Positions 7,014-14,860 are shown, counted from the first letter of the stretch. The stretch is 14,860 bases of DNA from an uncultured Actinomyces sp. (GCA_900554605.1 USHU01000009.1:1-14860); one strand, 5' to 3'. Made by a program: numbers and translations. Notes: generated by a model from the sequence alone, not told the origin.

Positions 7014-8570
7014 TCACAGGGTTTTGAGTAATTCTTTGTTGACTTTGCCGTATTCACCGCGAGGCAGCTCATCGACGATTTGTACCTCGTTGGGAACTTT
7101 GAAGGAAGACAGTCGTTGGCGGCAAAACTCCAACACACTGTCAGGGCTCAGCTCCTTACCCGGGTGGAGGGTGAGGAAGGCATGAATATCTTGCCCGCGA
7201 ATGGGGTGGCGTACTCCAACGACCGCCGCATCGCTCACTTCCGGGATTTGGCGAAGAAGGTTTTCAATTTCACCCGAGGCCACCGACTCACCGTTGCGCT
7301 TGATGAGGTCGTGTCGCCGATCGACGAAGAAGAGCCATCCGTCGGGGTCAACGTATCCCCAGTCACCGGTGTGATACCACCCATCGGTGACCGCCTCCCC
7401 AGTCGCATCGGGGCGCTGCCAGTACCCCTGCATAAGCGAGATCCCCATCTCGCCCCGAATCCGGATCTCACCATTGTGTCCCTGCGCTACTTCTGCTCCG
7501 GATTCATCACAAATCTTGAGCTCATAGCCAGGACCAACCTGTCCCACCGAAGGCCAGCGCCGCTCCCCCGCAGGCGGATCGGTGACAACTCCAACCAGGG
7601 TCTCGGTCGAGCCATAGTTATTGAGTAGTGGAACAGCAAAACGCTTTTCAAAGCGTTCTTTATCTTCATCAGACAGCATCAGGAAATAGTGCATCTGACG
7701 CACACAGTGGTTCTGTTCTTCTGGATCCACGGGTTGAGCAAGCATCGTCATGACAATCAGTGCCATTCCCTGGACCAAAGTCGCTCGGGTTTGACACACC
7801 GATTTCCAGAAACGATGTGCGCTGTAACGGCTAAGAAGAATCAGCGTCGCTCCAGCGGTGATGACCGGAATGAAGGCTGAGAGCTGGAAATTCACGTGAC
7901 TGGCAACCATAGAAGTCGCGTAGCGATCATCACTGGTCATCGCCAGTTCCCAGTTGACGTATTTTCCTGAAAATACGGCATTGGCATGCGTGATCATGAC
8001 ACCTTTAGGAGACGCGGTCGTCCCAGAGGTGAACATAATTTCCAAAAGACTCAGCGCTTCAAGCTGCGGATCGTAATCCAGCTGAGGCGAGCAGCTCCGA
8101 CTGAGAGCGGGTAGAGAAGACTCCTCCTCACCGGCATCACTTCCCACCAAGAGCACCTGAACTCCCGAGGCCAGCACGGCCTCGTCGAGGGTCAGCGAGC
8201 ACCCTCGGGTACAAATCACCGCGCGAGCGCCACTGGCATCGATCAGCCCCGCAAGTTCAAAAGAGGTCCCCTTCGTATCCAAGGGAACGATGACCGCACC
8301 GATCTTCGCGATCGCCAAGAAGCATTCGATGAACTCGATGCTATTGGGCAGGTAGAGTGCAATGCGGTCACCGCTGCGAAAGCCCAGTTTAAGAAGGACA
8401 TTCGCATATCGATTCACTTGCTCATCTGTCTGACGGTAGGAGCGTTCAACGCGCACGCCAGCGCACACATCCTCGAAAATGAGGAAGCTGCGTTCTGGGG
8501 CTGCATTAACCGCATCCTCCCAGATGTCGCGCAGATTAGTGCGCGAGTGAATCTCATCCCGAATCGTCAC
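7014..8570 (-). CDS. caiC: CaiC-like acyl-CoA synthetase (carnitine/crotonobetaine-CoA ligase family)
   Basis: A 518-residue ATP-dependent, AMP-forming ligase (E. coli CaiC is about 517 aa). Core motifs in order: P-loop TSGTTASPKG (181-190), NYGSTE (318-323), WYHTGDWGY (398-406), DRRHDLIKRNGE (417-428) and the C-terminal lysine K509 in GEYGKVNK. Stretches such as YSAHRFW, RRWPSVGQVG and FFVDRRHDLIKR closely resemble CaiC rather than generic fatty-acyl ligases (comparison from memory). It would form the starting CoA ester of the betaine acid, after which CaiB can keep the CoA cycling. The start is GTG 8570 with GAGGAC 7-8 bases upstream, 3 bases after the caiB stop. Exact substrate is inferred. 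Confidence 0.87.
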   Translation of the reverse strand: MTIRDEIHSRTNLRDIWEDAVNAAPERSFLIFEDVCAGVRVERSYRQTDEQVNRYANVLLKLGFRSGDRIALYLPNSIEFIECFLAIAKIGAVIVPLDTKGTSFELAGLIDASGARAVICTRGCSLTLDEAVLASGVQVLLVGSDAGEEESSLPALSRSCSPQLDYDPQLEALSLLEIMFTSGTTASPKGVMITHANAVFSGKYVNWELAMTSDDRYATSMVASHVNFQLSAFIPVITAGATLILLSRYSAHRFWKSVCQTRATLVQGMALIVMTMLAQPVDPEEQNHCVRQMHYFLMLSDEDKERFEKRFAVPLLNNYGSTETLVGVVTDPPAGERRWPSVGQVGPGYELKICDESGAEVAQGHNGEIRIRGEMGISLMQGYWQRPDATGEAVTDGWYHTGDWGYVDPDGWLFFVDRRHDLIKRNGESVASGEIENLLRQIPEVSDAAVVGVRHPIRGQDIHAFLTLHPGKELSPDSVLEFCRQRLSSFKVPNEVQIVDELPRGEYGKVNKELLKTL

Positions 8571-8573
8571 GAA

Positions 8574-9794
8574 TCAGTCCTCTTCGGCGAACTTGATGGA
8601 ACCGGAGGCCTTGAAACGCTCGATATCCGCATCTGAGAAACCGCTGCGGTGGAGGACATCTCGAGTGTCTTCACCCAATGCGGGCATCGGACGCCAGAAA
8701 CCGCCGGGGCGATGTGCAAAACGAGGAACCGTATTCAGGCCCTTGATCGTCTCCCCTTCGCGGTTCTCCCACTCCATGAAGTTTCCGCGCAGCTTGGTGT
8801 GTTCTTCGGCCATGAGGTCGTCGAAATCCAAGCACTTCTGAGCAGCGATCTTGTGGGCAACAAAATCTGCCTCAACATCGTCGACGTTCTGGGTGAGCAG
8901 GTACTCTTCCAGTTTTTGCTCGATCAACGAGGCCTTGGGGCCGTCAAGCCACAGCGCTGAGGTGTCCTCGGGGTACTCTTCTGTCCCCCACAGATCACCC
9001 AGACCAATGACCTCGAGCAGGTACTTGTTCTGAGGAATGCCGTAGCAGCACAGACCCAGAACACCATCCTTGGTCTTGTACTGGCCGATCGCGCACAGGT
9101 TCTGATGGCGTGCGCCCGCACGCGGGTAGAGCACTCCCTTATTCATGTAGTCGATCATGTAGTAGGCGCCAACGCGCAGCATCGTTTCATACATTGCGAC
9201 GTCGATCGACTCGCCTTCTCCGGTGCGCTGAGCGCGGAAGACCGCAGCCAGTGCAGAGGAGATCACCATGAGCGAGTTGAAGTAGTCACCGGTGTAGGGA
9301 GCTGCCGTCATTGCTTCTTCAGGCGTACCGTTCTGGTACACGTAACCCGAATAGTCCTGGACGGTCAGATCATATGCCGCAGAGTGAACACGCTTGGGAT
9401 CACCAACATGGCCGAAACCGGAAACGTGCACAATGACTAGGCGGGGGTTGACCTCCCACAGGAAGTCATCGGTGATTCCCTTTCGTGCCCACACCGGGCC
9501 CTTCGAGGATTCGATGAAGATATCCGCATCCTTGACCAGCGCGCGGATAATCTCTTTTCCTTCATCCGTGAAAGGATTCATCGAGATGGAGCGCTGATTA
9601 CGTCGTTCCATCTCCTTGACGAACTCGGTATCACGCACAGAGTCACCACTGTAGGTGTTCTCAATCCAGGTGATATCGGCACCCCACTCCGACATGATTT
9701 CGCATGCGGTAGGAACGGCAATCTCCACTGCCGAGTAAACGACCTTCAGGCCGTCAAGGTTGCCGTAGGACGGCTTATCAACGGGTAATGACAT
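8574..9794 (-). CDS. caiB: CaiB-like class III CoA transferase
   Basis: A 406-residue member of the CaiB-BaiF (family III) CoA transferases; E. coli CaiB has 405. It should move CoA between the reduced product ester and the incoming acid, so no ATP is spent per turn. The N-terminal segment LDGLKVVYSAVEIAVPTACE and the IFIESSKGPVWARKGITD stretch match CaiB closely. The catalytic aspartate is D170 in PYTGDYFNS, one residue from E. coli D169 (numbering from ATG 9794). The open frame also begins at GTG 9803, but GGGAGG sits at ideal spacing (8 bases) only for ATG 9794. It starts 19 bases after the caiA stop. Family certain; carnitine/crotonobetaine specificity likely from overall similarity, not proven. 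Confidence 0.9.
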   Translation of the reverse strand: MSLPVDKPSYGNLDGLKVVYSAVEIAVPTACEIMSEWGADITWIENTYSGDSVRDTEFVKEMERRNQRSISMNPFTDEGKEIIRALVKDADIFIESSKGPVWARKGITDDFLWEVNPRLVIVHVSGFGHVGDPKRVHSAAYDLTVQDYSGYVYQNGTPEEAMTAAPYTGDYFNSLMVISSALAAVFRAQRTGEGESIDVAMYETMLRVGAYYMIDYMNKGVLYPRAGARHQNLCAIGQYKTKDGVLGLCCYGIPQNKYLLEVIGLGDLWGTEEYPEDTSALWLDGPKASLIEQKLEEYLLTQNVDDVEADFVAHKIAAQKCLDFDDLMAEEHTKLRGNFMEWENREGETIKGLNTVPRFAHRPGGFWRPMPALGEDTRDVLHRSGFSDADIERFKASGSIKFAEED

Positions 9795-9802
9795 CAGATA
9801 CA

Positions 9803-9808
9803 CCTCCC
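9803..9808 (-). promoter_or_regulatory. Ribosome binding site deciding the caiB start
   Basis: GGGAGG on the minus strand, 8 bases before ATG 9794. It abuts the alternative GTG at 9803, which therefore cannot be the start. Confidence 0.75.
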
Positions 9809-9813
9809 GCCGA

Positions 9814-10947
9814 TCAGCGGTATTCCTTCAGAGCTGCACGGCCTGCGGTGAGGATCATCATTTCGTCAGTGCCACCGCTGACGCGGTCAACGCGCAGGTC
9901 GCGGAACATACGCTGGACGCGGTGTTCACCGGTAATACCGACGCCTGCCAGAACCTGAAGAGCATTATCGACGACCTCAAATGCTGCGTGTGCGCAGTAG
10001 TACTTCGCCATGGAGCAGTCACCACGGCCAAGCAGACCGTTATCGTGCTTCCATGCAATTTCGTAGAGCATGTTGCGCATATTGGTGAGCGCAACCTTCA
10101 TGTCTGCGAACTTGAGCTGGATGAGCTGGTGGCGGGCAATTGCCTGTCCACCCTGGACACGCTGGTTGGCGTAGCGCGCTGCGTCCTCGAAGGCGCAGTA
10201 GGCCTGGCCGTAGTTGGTCAGAGCAACAAGGAAACGCTCAAGATCGAAGTCGGCGACTCCGCGGCGGAATCCATTTCCTTCAGTTCCGAAGAGGTCTTCT
10301 TCGCGAAGTTCGACGTTATCGAAGTAGATATCGCAGCAAGAGTCCATGCGCAGGCCCAGCTTGTGCAGGGGCTCCTTGGTAATGCCCGGCAGGGACATGT
10401 CGACAAACCACTCGGTGTAGGTGTCCATGTTGTCGCTATCGCGAGCCATGACAACCAGGTAGGGCACGTACTTGGAGGAAGTAATAAAGGTCTTGTGACC
10501 GTTCAGATAGACCTTACCGTCCTTACGGGTGTAGGTCGTGCGCATGTCATCCCACGATGATCCTGCACTCGGCTCGGTCATTGCGTAGTTGAGCATCTGC
10601 TTACCGGTGCCGACGAAGGAAAGGATCTTTTCCTTCTGTTCCTCGGTGCCTTCACGCAGAACGGTATCCCAGCAGGGAAGCTGGTAGAGAACGTAGGTGG
10701 GGCCACCGGCGCGGCCAAGGGCCTCGTAAGCGGCGGTAAGGGTTACCCAATCGGCCCCCAGACCGCCGTTTTCCTCAGGAAGGAGGATCTGGTCAAAACC
10801 GAGCTCGCAAATGGCCGAAACCCATTCCTGGGGGTATTCGGAGCGTTCATCGCATTCCTGGAAGTACTTCTCCCAGTTACGCGACTCCATCAATTCGGTG
10901 AATCCATCGACCATCAATTGCTGGTCTTCGCTCAGTGAAAAGTCCAT
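9814..10947 (-). CDS. caiA: CaiA-like acyl-CoA dehydrogenase (crotonobetainyl-CoA reductase)
   Basis: A 377-residue FAD enzyme (E. coli CaiA about 380 aa) that should reduce an enoyl-CoA, taking electrons from FixAB. Acyl-CoA dehydrogenase motifs are [11 protein letters not shown] (122-132) and the C-terminal block [13 protein letters not shown] then [15 protein letters not shown]. CaiA-like stretches include [34 protein letters not shown] and [15 protein letters not shown] (from memory of the E. coli protein). The usual catalytic Glu before Gly-Thr is Gly358; E237 in FDLERF lies at the position used as base in isovaleryl- and long-chain acyl-CoA dehydrogenases. ATG 10947 has AGGA 6 bases upstream; the open frame continues 60 codons upstream but is not ACAD-like. 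It starts 40 bases after the hydrolase stop. Confidence 0.93.
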   Translation of the reverse strand: MDFSLSEDQQLMVDGFTELMESRNWEKYFQECDERSEYPQEWVSAICELGFDQILLPEENGGLGADWVTLTAAYEALGRAGGPTYVLYQLPCWDTVLREGTEEQKEKILSFVGTGKQMLNYAMTEPSAGSSWDDMRTTYTRKDGKVYLNGHKTFITSSKYVPYLVVMARDSDNMDTYTEWFVDMSLPGITKEPLHKLGLRMDSCCDIYFDNVELREEDLFGTEGNGFRRGVADFDLERFLVALTNYGQAYCAFEDAARYANQRVQGGQAIARHQLIQLKFADMKVALTNMRNMLYEIAWKHDNGLLGRGDCSMAKYYCAHAAFEVVDNALQVLAGVGITGEHRVQRMFRDLRVDRVSGGTDEMMILTAGRAALKEYR

Positions 10948-10987
10948 TTTGCTTCCTATCGTCAGTGATGTGAAATGTGTGAGTTTC

Positions 10988-11968
10988 TTAGATTTTGTGG
11001 CTGTGGAAGAAGTCAGCGGCCCGCCGCATCGCATCCATCGTGTCATCCAACATCCGAGAATGATGAAGGAATGCGTGGATGACCTTCGGATAGACGACGA
11101 ATTCGTTATCCACCCCCGCGATATCAAGCAGTTCGTGGAGCGCCTCGGAATCGTCTTTGAGAGGATCCAAGCCTGCGGCCACGATGAAACAGGGAGGGAC
11201 TGCCGAAGACATATCGTTATCCAAAATATTCACGTAAGGTTCGCGAATCTTTTCAAGGTCCCCAAGGTAGGCCTTGAGATAGTACTCGTAATCGGCTTCG
11301 GTAAGCCCATCCCAAGGACCGCCCAACAGTCGCATCGAACGAGAGTCACGCAAGCCGTATGCTCCGTAGAAGAGCAACATGCTGCGCGCGTTCACAGCTT
11401 TGCCGTGATCACGCAGGTAGAGCAGCGCACCGAATGCCATATTTGCACCCGCACTGTCCCCCGAGAAGGAGACATCCTGAGGATCAATTCCCCACTCCTG
11501 AGCGTGCTGGACGATGTAGTCGGTGACGTCTGAAATTTCTTCAATCGGCTGCGGGTATTGCGCTTCCGGAGAGAGCGTATAGCCCACTGAAACGACGATG
11601 GCTCCTGTGAGCGAGGCAATCGTGCGCGTGATGCGATCATGGGTATCGACATCGCCGATCAACCAGCCGCCACCGTGAACATAAACAATCAGGGGGCGAG
11701 CAGATTCGTTATTTTCTTCTTCCGAGGCCTGGGGGACGTAGCGGCGCACCGGGATACTCCCGTAACGCGTCGGGACCATTCGATCTTCCGCGCTTTCCAC
11801 ATGCGGACCGCCCTCGTTCCAGAAACGGCGTTCACTGCGATAGGCCTGTCGCATCTCTTCGATGCTCTGATCGGTCGAGTATGCGTCTTTTGCCAGCTCG
11901 TTTTGCTTGGCAACGACGGCACCCATCTGCTCGCTCCACATGCTGGGAACATCAAGTTTGTGTGCCAC
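10988..11968 (-). CDS. Alpha/beta hydrolase of the HSL (hormone-sensitive lipase-like) family
   Basis: A 326-residue carboxylesterase-type enzyme. The oxyanion motif HGGGW is at 98-102, the nucleophile elbow GDSAG at 170-174 with Ser172, and the likely acid and base are D268 (LDPLKDD) and H298 (IHAF). No signal peptide is visible, so it is probably cytoplasmic. HSL-family esterases cut short acyl esters; the substrate is unknown. As second gene of the operon it may release carnitine from acylcarnitines or cut another ester taken up by the adjacent carrier, which is inference. It starts at GTG 11968 with AGGAGG 5 bases upstream, 28 bases after the MFS stop. Such an esterase is not part of the enterobacterial cai operon. 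Confidence 0.88.
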   Translation of the reverse strand: MAHKLDVPSMWSEQMGAVVAKQNELAKDAYSTDQSIEEMRQAYRSERRFWNEGGPHVESAEDRMVPTRYGSIPVRRYVPQASEEENNESARPLIVYVHGGGWLIGDVDTHDRITRTIASLTGAIVVSVGYTLSPEAQYPQPIEEISDVTDYIVQHAQEWGIDPQDVSFSGDSAGANMAFGALLYLRDHGKAVNARSMLLFYGAYGLRDSRSMRLLGGPWDGLTEADYEYYLKAYLGDLEKIREPYVNILDNDMSSAVPPCFIVAAGLDPLKDDSEALHELLDIAGVDNEFVVYPKVIHAFLHHSRMLDDTMDAMRRAADFFHSHKI

Positions 11969-11996
11969 TACGTCCTCCTTCCTCAGTACGTGGTTT

Positions 11997-13307
11997 TCAG
12001 GCCTCGACGTTCTTCTTCTCGCGAATACGAATCACGACAACCAGAGCGATCGCACAAACTGCTGCCAGAAGGGCTGCGCCGCCAAGGATCATGAAGATCT
12101 GATGGAACGCCGATTCTTGTGCATCACCTGCGGCGTCGCGAATCGAGCCAAACCAGGTGTAGGAGAAGGTATCGGGAAGGAAGCCGATGACCGAGAGCAA
12201 GCCAGAGGCCGTACCAAAGACCGCGGGCGCGACCTTACCCTCAGTGAGCTGCGAGGAAACAATGCCGAAGACACCGTTGGCAATGAACGCCAAGACGATC
12301 ACCAATCCAGCGGTGAGGATAGCGTTTGCACCCGAGGGCAGAACAGCGAATCCAGCAAAGAGCACAGCAACCAGCAACGAAGCAGCTGCAATAACACGCG
12401 AAGGCGAACCGACCTTCTCAGCAACCCATCCGAAGAAGGGAGCCGAGACCAGAGAAATACCATAGGTACGGACGGTTGCGACCATGGTAACCACTGCGGG
12501 AGCAAGCATCATGACCTTATTCATGTAGCCGGTGGTCTGGTTCACGCCGGTGTAGAAGAAGTAGACGAAGAACAAGGTGGCAGCTGCCAACCACACGACG
12601 GGGTTCGCCAAGACCTGTCCGATCTGCTTCACCGAGAAACCGCCTTCGGTGGAGCCGATTTCGCCTTCAAACTTCGGAATGAAGAAGAAGGAGAGGACAG
12701 CGAGAACCATAATCAGGCCACCCAGGATGAAGAGCAGGGTACGCATGGGGATGATGTCACCACGCGATGCGAGGTGGGCAACCAGCCATGAGTTGAAGAA
12801 GCCCAGGATCAGACCGGCGAGGCCGTAGAAAGCGTAAGAAAGACCAATGTTGCGCGAGTAGCCATTTTCATCGGAGATCAGGCGCACCAGCTTGTAACGA
12901 ATACCCCACCAAATGAGGATCGTTGTAACGCCCATCGCGACAAAGAGGAAGCGAATGGTGGTCAGCGAGGGGAACATTGCGTACCAGAAGGTCAGCAGCG
13001 CAGTCAGACCGAAACCGACCCACGAAAGGGTACGAACGCGAACAATATCCGCCACGATACCGGAGGGCAGATAGCACACAAGTGCGGTCATAGCGTATGC
13101 GCTCAGAAGCGTACCCAGCGTGGTGGCAACGTTTTCAGGCGTAGCACCACCCGAGGCGATGAGGGCCTTACCCAGCGGTTCTTCGAAGACATACTGAAGA
13201 TAGGCGGGGGTGTAAATGATCGAGCTACCGATCGAGACCAAGATCAGAAGGAAGATGCGGTGACCCGCGCTCAGGTCACTCGCTTTTCTCTCTGCAGAAC
13301 CCAACAT
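11997..13307 (-). CDS. MFS transporter, first gene of the cai-like operon
   Basis: A 436-residue inner-membrane carrier with about 12 hydrophobic segments split by a central hydrophilic loop around residues 200-240. It is not of the sugar-porter type: the PESPRWL and GRR signatures of the other MFS protein are absent. It resembles uncharacterised YihN-like MFS proteins in general look, at low confidence. It has no similarity to the BCCT antiporter CaiT. Because it leads the operon, import of the substrate or exchange against the reduced product is the likely job, but this is inferred from position. ATG 13307 has AAAGGT about 7 bases upstream. The C-terminus ends in a basic tail (IRIREKKNVEA), expected in the cytoplasm. 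Confidence 0.87.
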   Translation of the reverse strand: MLGSAERKASDLSAGHRIFLLILVSIGSSIIYTPAYLQYVFEEPLGKALIASGGATPENVATTLGTLLSAYAMTALVCYLPSGIVADIVRVRTLSWVGFGLTALLTFWYAMFPSLTTIRFLFVAMGVTTILIWWGIRYKLVRLISDENGYSRNIGLSYAFYGLAGLILGFFNSWLVAHLASRGDIIPMRTLLFILGGLIMVLAVLSFFFIPKFEGEIGSTEGGFSVKQIGQVLANPVVWLAAATLFFVYFFYTGVNQTTGYMNKVMMLAPAVVTMVATVRTYGISLVSAPFFGWVAEKVGSPSRVIAAASLLVAVLFAGFAVLPSGANAILTAGLVIVLAFIANGVFGIVSSQLTEGKVAPAVFGTASGLLSVIGFLPDTFSYTWFGSIRDAAGDAQESAFHQIFMILGGAALLAAVCAIALVVVIRIREKKNVEA

Positions 13308-13656
13308 GTGAAAGACCTTTCTATCACTGAAGAATAGAGTTCATCAGACTAGGGTGACACCGCACATATCCTGGACTACATTCGTCCATAATTGCGGCTT
13401 GTTCGTGCAGCATCCCGTCACTGGGGGCGGTGAATTTCTGCGAACATACATCGGTGTCGAAACACGATATGTCACAGGCAATTATTGCTGCCACGTCCCC
13501 AACGCTATCAATGGATCGACACGAAAATGAGGGGTCTTTAGACCCAAAGAATCAAATTTTTTCCGACGAGATTCGTCGATAATTACCGTTTTTCTAGATA
13601 ACTGAGATGACACCCTGATGGCGATAAACAGGCTGTTGCAAAGGCACAAATATGCC
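13308..13656. promoter_or_regulatory. Operon leader and control region with several inverted repeats
   Basis: This region of about 350 bases holds no credible gene. It should contain the start site of the six-gene minus-strand operon. Visible dyads: GGTG-A-CACC (13353-13361); an imperfect dyad ATCGGTGTCGAAACACGAT with one bulged base around 13451-13469; GGGTCT-TT-AGACCC (13532-13545); and CGACGA-GAT-TCGTCG (13564-13578). A run of six T's (plus strand) lies between the last two. These are candidates for operators; none matches a consensus I can name with confidence. Confidence 0.5.
13331..13361 (-). promoter_or_regulatory. Candidate promoter of the cai-like operon
   Basis: On the minus strand TATTCT (13331-13336) fits a TAnnnT -10 box and would start transcription roughly 15-20 bases before the MFS ATG. 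The -35 position is poor (GTGTCA), but the palindrome GGTGACACC covers it, so a DNA-binding protein could act there. Weak -35 boxes are common in actinobacteria. Confidence 0.3.
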
Positions 13657-13688
13657 GTGTGGGGCGAAGGATTTCCTTCGCCCCACAC
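13657..13688 (-). terminator. Strong hairpin terminator downstream of pnp
   Basis: GTGTGGGGCGAAGG (13657-13670) and its perfect reverse complement (13675-13688) make a 14-bp stem with a 4-base loop, about 50 bases beyond the pnp stop. The following minus-strand bases (GGCATATTTGTG) are AT-rich but lack a long T-run. It most likely ends pnp transcription and insulates the cai-like operon. Confidence 0.75.
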
Positions 13689-13710
13689 AGGGTTTAAGGT
13701 TCGTCAACGC

Positions 13711-13720
13711 GTCCTAGGAC
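13711..13720. repeat. Perfect 10-bp palindrome between pnp and its terminator
   Basis: GTCCTAGGAC, self-complementary, 19 bases after the pnp stop codon. It is too short for a terminator by itself and its function is unknown. Confidence 0.4.
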
Positions 13721-13738
13721 AGCGTCCTCAGAGCAGTC

Positions 13739-14860
13739 TCACTCCTCGTCGGAGCCCTCAGATGCCGCGGCCTCGTCGTCTTCACGGCGACGACGGGTGC
13801 GGGTGCGGGGACGACGCTCGCGACGCTCACGGCGCTCGGGACGCTCTGAGCGCTCGCGGCGGCGAGGCTGTTCATCGCTGGCCTCGAGTTCACCGGTTTC
13901 GCCATCGACGACGGCGTACAGGCTGAGCTTACCGCGGTCACCAATCTCATGAATCTCGACCTCGACTTGCTGGCCAACCTGCAACACATCTTCAACCGAA
14001 TCAATGCGCTTGCCGCCGACCAGACGACGGACCTGCGAGATGTGCAGGAGACCATCCTTGCCGGGGGTCAGGGAAACGAAGGCGCCGAAGGAGGTCGTCT
14101 TGACGACGGTTCCCACGAAGCGCTCCCCCACCTCGGGCATCTGCGGGTTGGCGATCTGGTTGACCATTGCACGTGCAGCTTCTGCAGCTTCACCGGTCGA
14201 TGCACCGATGTAAACGGTTCCATCGTCTTCAATGGTAAGTTCCGCGCCAGTGTCTTCCTGGATCTGGTTGATCATCTTGCCCTTGGGGCCAATGACCTCG
14301 CCCATCTTGTCGACGGGGACCTGGACGGTGATGATGCGAGGAGCGTAGGGGCTCATCTCATCGGGAGCGTCAATTGCCTGCTCCATCAGGTCAAGGATCT
14401 GCAAACGTGCATCGCGGGCCTGTGCCAGCGCGCCACGCAGCACCTGGGAGTCGATGCCATCGAGCTTGGTATCCAGCTGCAAAGCGGTAATGAACTCGCG
14501 GGTACCGGCGACCTTGAAGTCCATGTCGCCGAAGCCGTCTTCAGCACCCAGGATGTCGGTCAGGGTAACGGCCTTCTGCTTGCCATCAACTTCACCGGTC
14601 ATGAGGCCCATTGCGATACCTGCGACGGGGGCGCGCAGCGGCACACCAGCCTGGAGCAGCGACAGGGTCGATGCACACACAGAGCCCATCGAAGAAGAAC
14701 CGTTGGATCCCATGGTCTCGGAGACCTGGCGGATTGCGTAGGGGAACTCTTCGCGTGAAGGAATCACGGGCTTGAGAGCGCGCTCTGCAAGGTCACCGTG
14801 GCCGATTTCGCGGCGCTTGGGCGAACCAACGCGGCCGGTTTCGCCGGTCGAGTACGGCGG
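13739..14860 (-). CDS. pnp: Polynucleotide phosphorylase, 3' part (5' end outside the window)
   Basis: The frame is open to the window edge, so the N-terminal half is missing; 373 residues are visible. They cover the end of the second RNase PH domain, with the active-site stretch [18 protein letters not shown] (about 102-119), then a KH domain with the RNA-binding loop IGPKGK (190-195), an S1 domain (about 244-315) and a highly charged tail (331-373) of Arg/Glu repeats such as [17 protein letters not shown]. The enzyme degrades RNA 3' to 5' using phosphate, in the cytoplasm. The sequence, including [10 protein letters not shown] and [11 protein letters not shown], is of actinobacterial type, which supports the taxonomic call. 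It is a housekeeping gene, functionally unrelated to the cai/fix genes, and bounded by its own hairpin terminator. Confidence 0.97.
   Translation of the reverse strand, partial: PPYSTGETGRVGSPKRREIGHGDLAERALKPVIPSREEFPYAIRQVSETMGSNGSSSMGSVCASTLSLLQAGVPLRAPVAGIAMGLMTGEVDGKQKAVTLTDILGAEDGFGDMDFKVAGTREFITALQLDTKLDGIDSQVLRGALAQARDARLQILDLMEQAIDAPDEMSPYAPRIITVQVPVDKMGEVIGPKGKMINQIQEDTGAELTIEDDGTVYIGASTGEAAEAARAMVNQIANPQMPEVGERFVGTVVKTTSFGAFVSLTPGKDGLLHISQVRRLVGGKRIDSVEDVLQVGQQVEVEIHEIGDRGKLSLYAVVDGETGELEASDEQPRRRERSERPERRERRERRPRTRTRRRREDDEAAASEGSDEE

Noticed and set aside
6157..7185. Long plus-strand open frame opposite the hydratase and ligase genes
   Set aside because: It is antisense to well-identified genes, crosses their boundary, and resembles no family; it is a by-product of codon bias.
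10948..11127. N-terminal extension of 60 codons for CaiA
   Set aside because: It overlaps the 3' end of the esterase gene, is not acyl-CoA dehydrogenase-like, and ATG 10947 has its own ribosome site.
11907..12791. Plus-strand open frame (294 codons) opposite the MFS gene
   Set aside because: Its translation is highly polar and repetitive, as expected from the reverse complement of a membrane protein gene.
13532..13562. GGGTCTTTAGACCC followed by a T-run as a plus-strand terminator
   Set aside because: No plus-strand gene leads into it, the stem is only 5-6 bp and the T-run is about ten bases away; operator function is more likely.
13482..13688. Small minus-strand open frame of 68 codons in the intergenic region
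   Set aside because: It starts inside the terminator stem, has no ribosome site, and its translation has no recognisable features.
13949..14758. Plus-strand open frame (269 codons) opposite pnp
   Set aside because: It is antisense to conserved KH/S1/PH domains of polynucleotide phosphorylase; no start signal or family resemblance.
1..14860. CRISPR arrays, transposons, tRNA or rRNA genes
   Set aside because: No spaced direct repeats, transposase-like proteins, terminal inverted repeats or RNA gene cores were seen anywhere in the window.

Overview
The window reads as a chromosomal stretch from a moderately GC-rich actinobacterium. The partial polynucleotide phosphorylase at the right edge has an actinobacterial-type sequence and a long Arg/Glu-rich tail. 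I see no phage, IS, CRISPR, tRNA or rRNA signal. Family-level identification is not possible from this sequence alone; an anaerobic or host-associated Actinomycetales-like organism is my inference from the pathway.

Layout. Positions 26-3298 (minus strand) hold fixA-fixB-fixC-fixX, an electron-transfer flavoprotein plus flavoprotein/ferredoxin module. A TetR-family regulator (3445-4077, plus strand) diverges from fixA and overlaps, tail to tail, the end of a metallo-beta-lactamase-fold hydrolase (4038-4715, minus). That hydrolase is coupled to a sugar-porter-type MFS transporter (4719-6047, minus). Upstream of it, still on the minus strand and transcribed from about 13.3 kb downward, lies a tightly packed operon: MFS transporter (11997-13307), HSL-type alpha/beta hydrolase, caiA-like acyl-CoA dehydrogenase/reductase, caiB-like CoA transferase, caiC-like CoA ligase and a MaoC/hydratase-2 enoyl-CoA hydratase (ending at 6127). 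A roughly 430-bp non-coding region (13308-13738) contains inverted repeats, a candidate promoter and a strong hairpin. It separates this operon from pnp, whose 3' end fills 13739-14860.

How it works together. CaiA, CaiB and CaiC resemble the E. coli proteins of anaerobic carnitine metabolism over their whole lengths (comparison from memory). FixABCX is the known electron supplier for crotonobetainyl-CoA reduction. The simplest reading is activation of a carnitine-like acid by CaiC/CaiB, (de)hydration by the hydratase, and reduction by CaiA using Fix-delivered electrons, giving gamma-butyrobetaine or an analogue. The set differs from the enterobacterial one. No crotonase CaiD, no BCCT antiporter CaiT and no CaiE are present. 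In their place are a MaoC hydratase-2 protein, two MFS carriers and two hydrolases. Hydratase-2 enzymes give the opposite enantiomer to crotonases, so the substrate may be D-carnitine or a different 3-hydroxy acid. This variant pathway is the most interesting content of the window.
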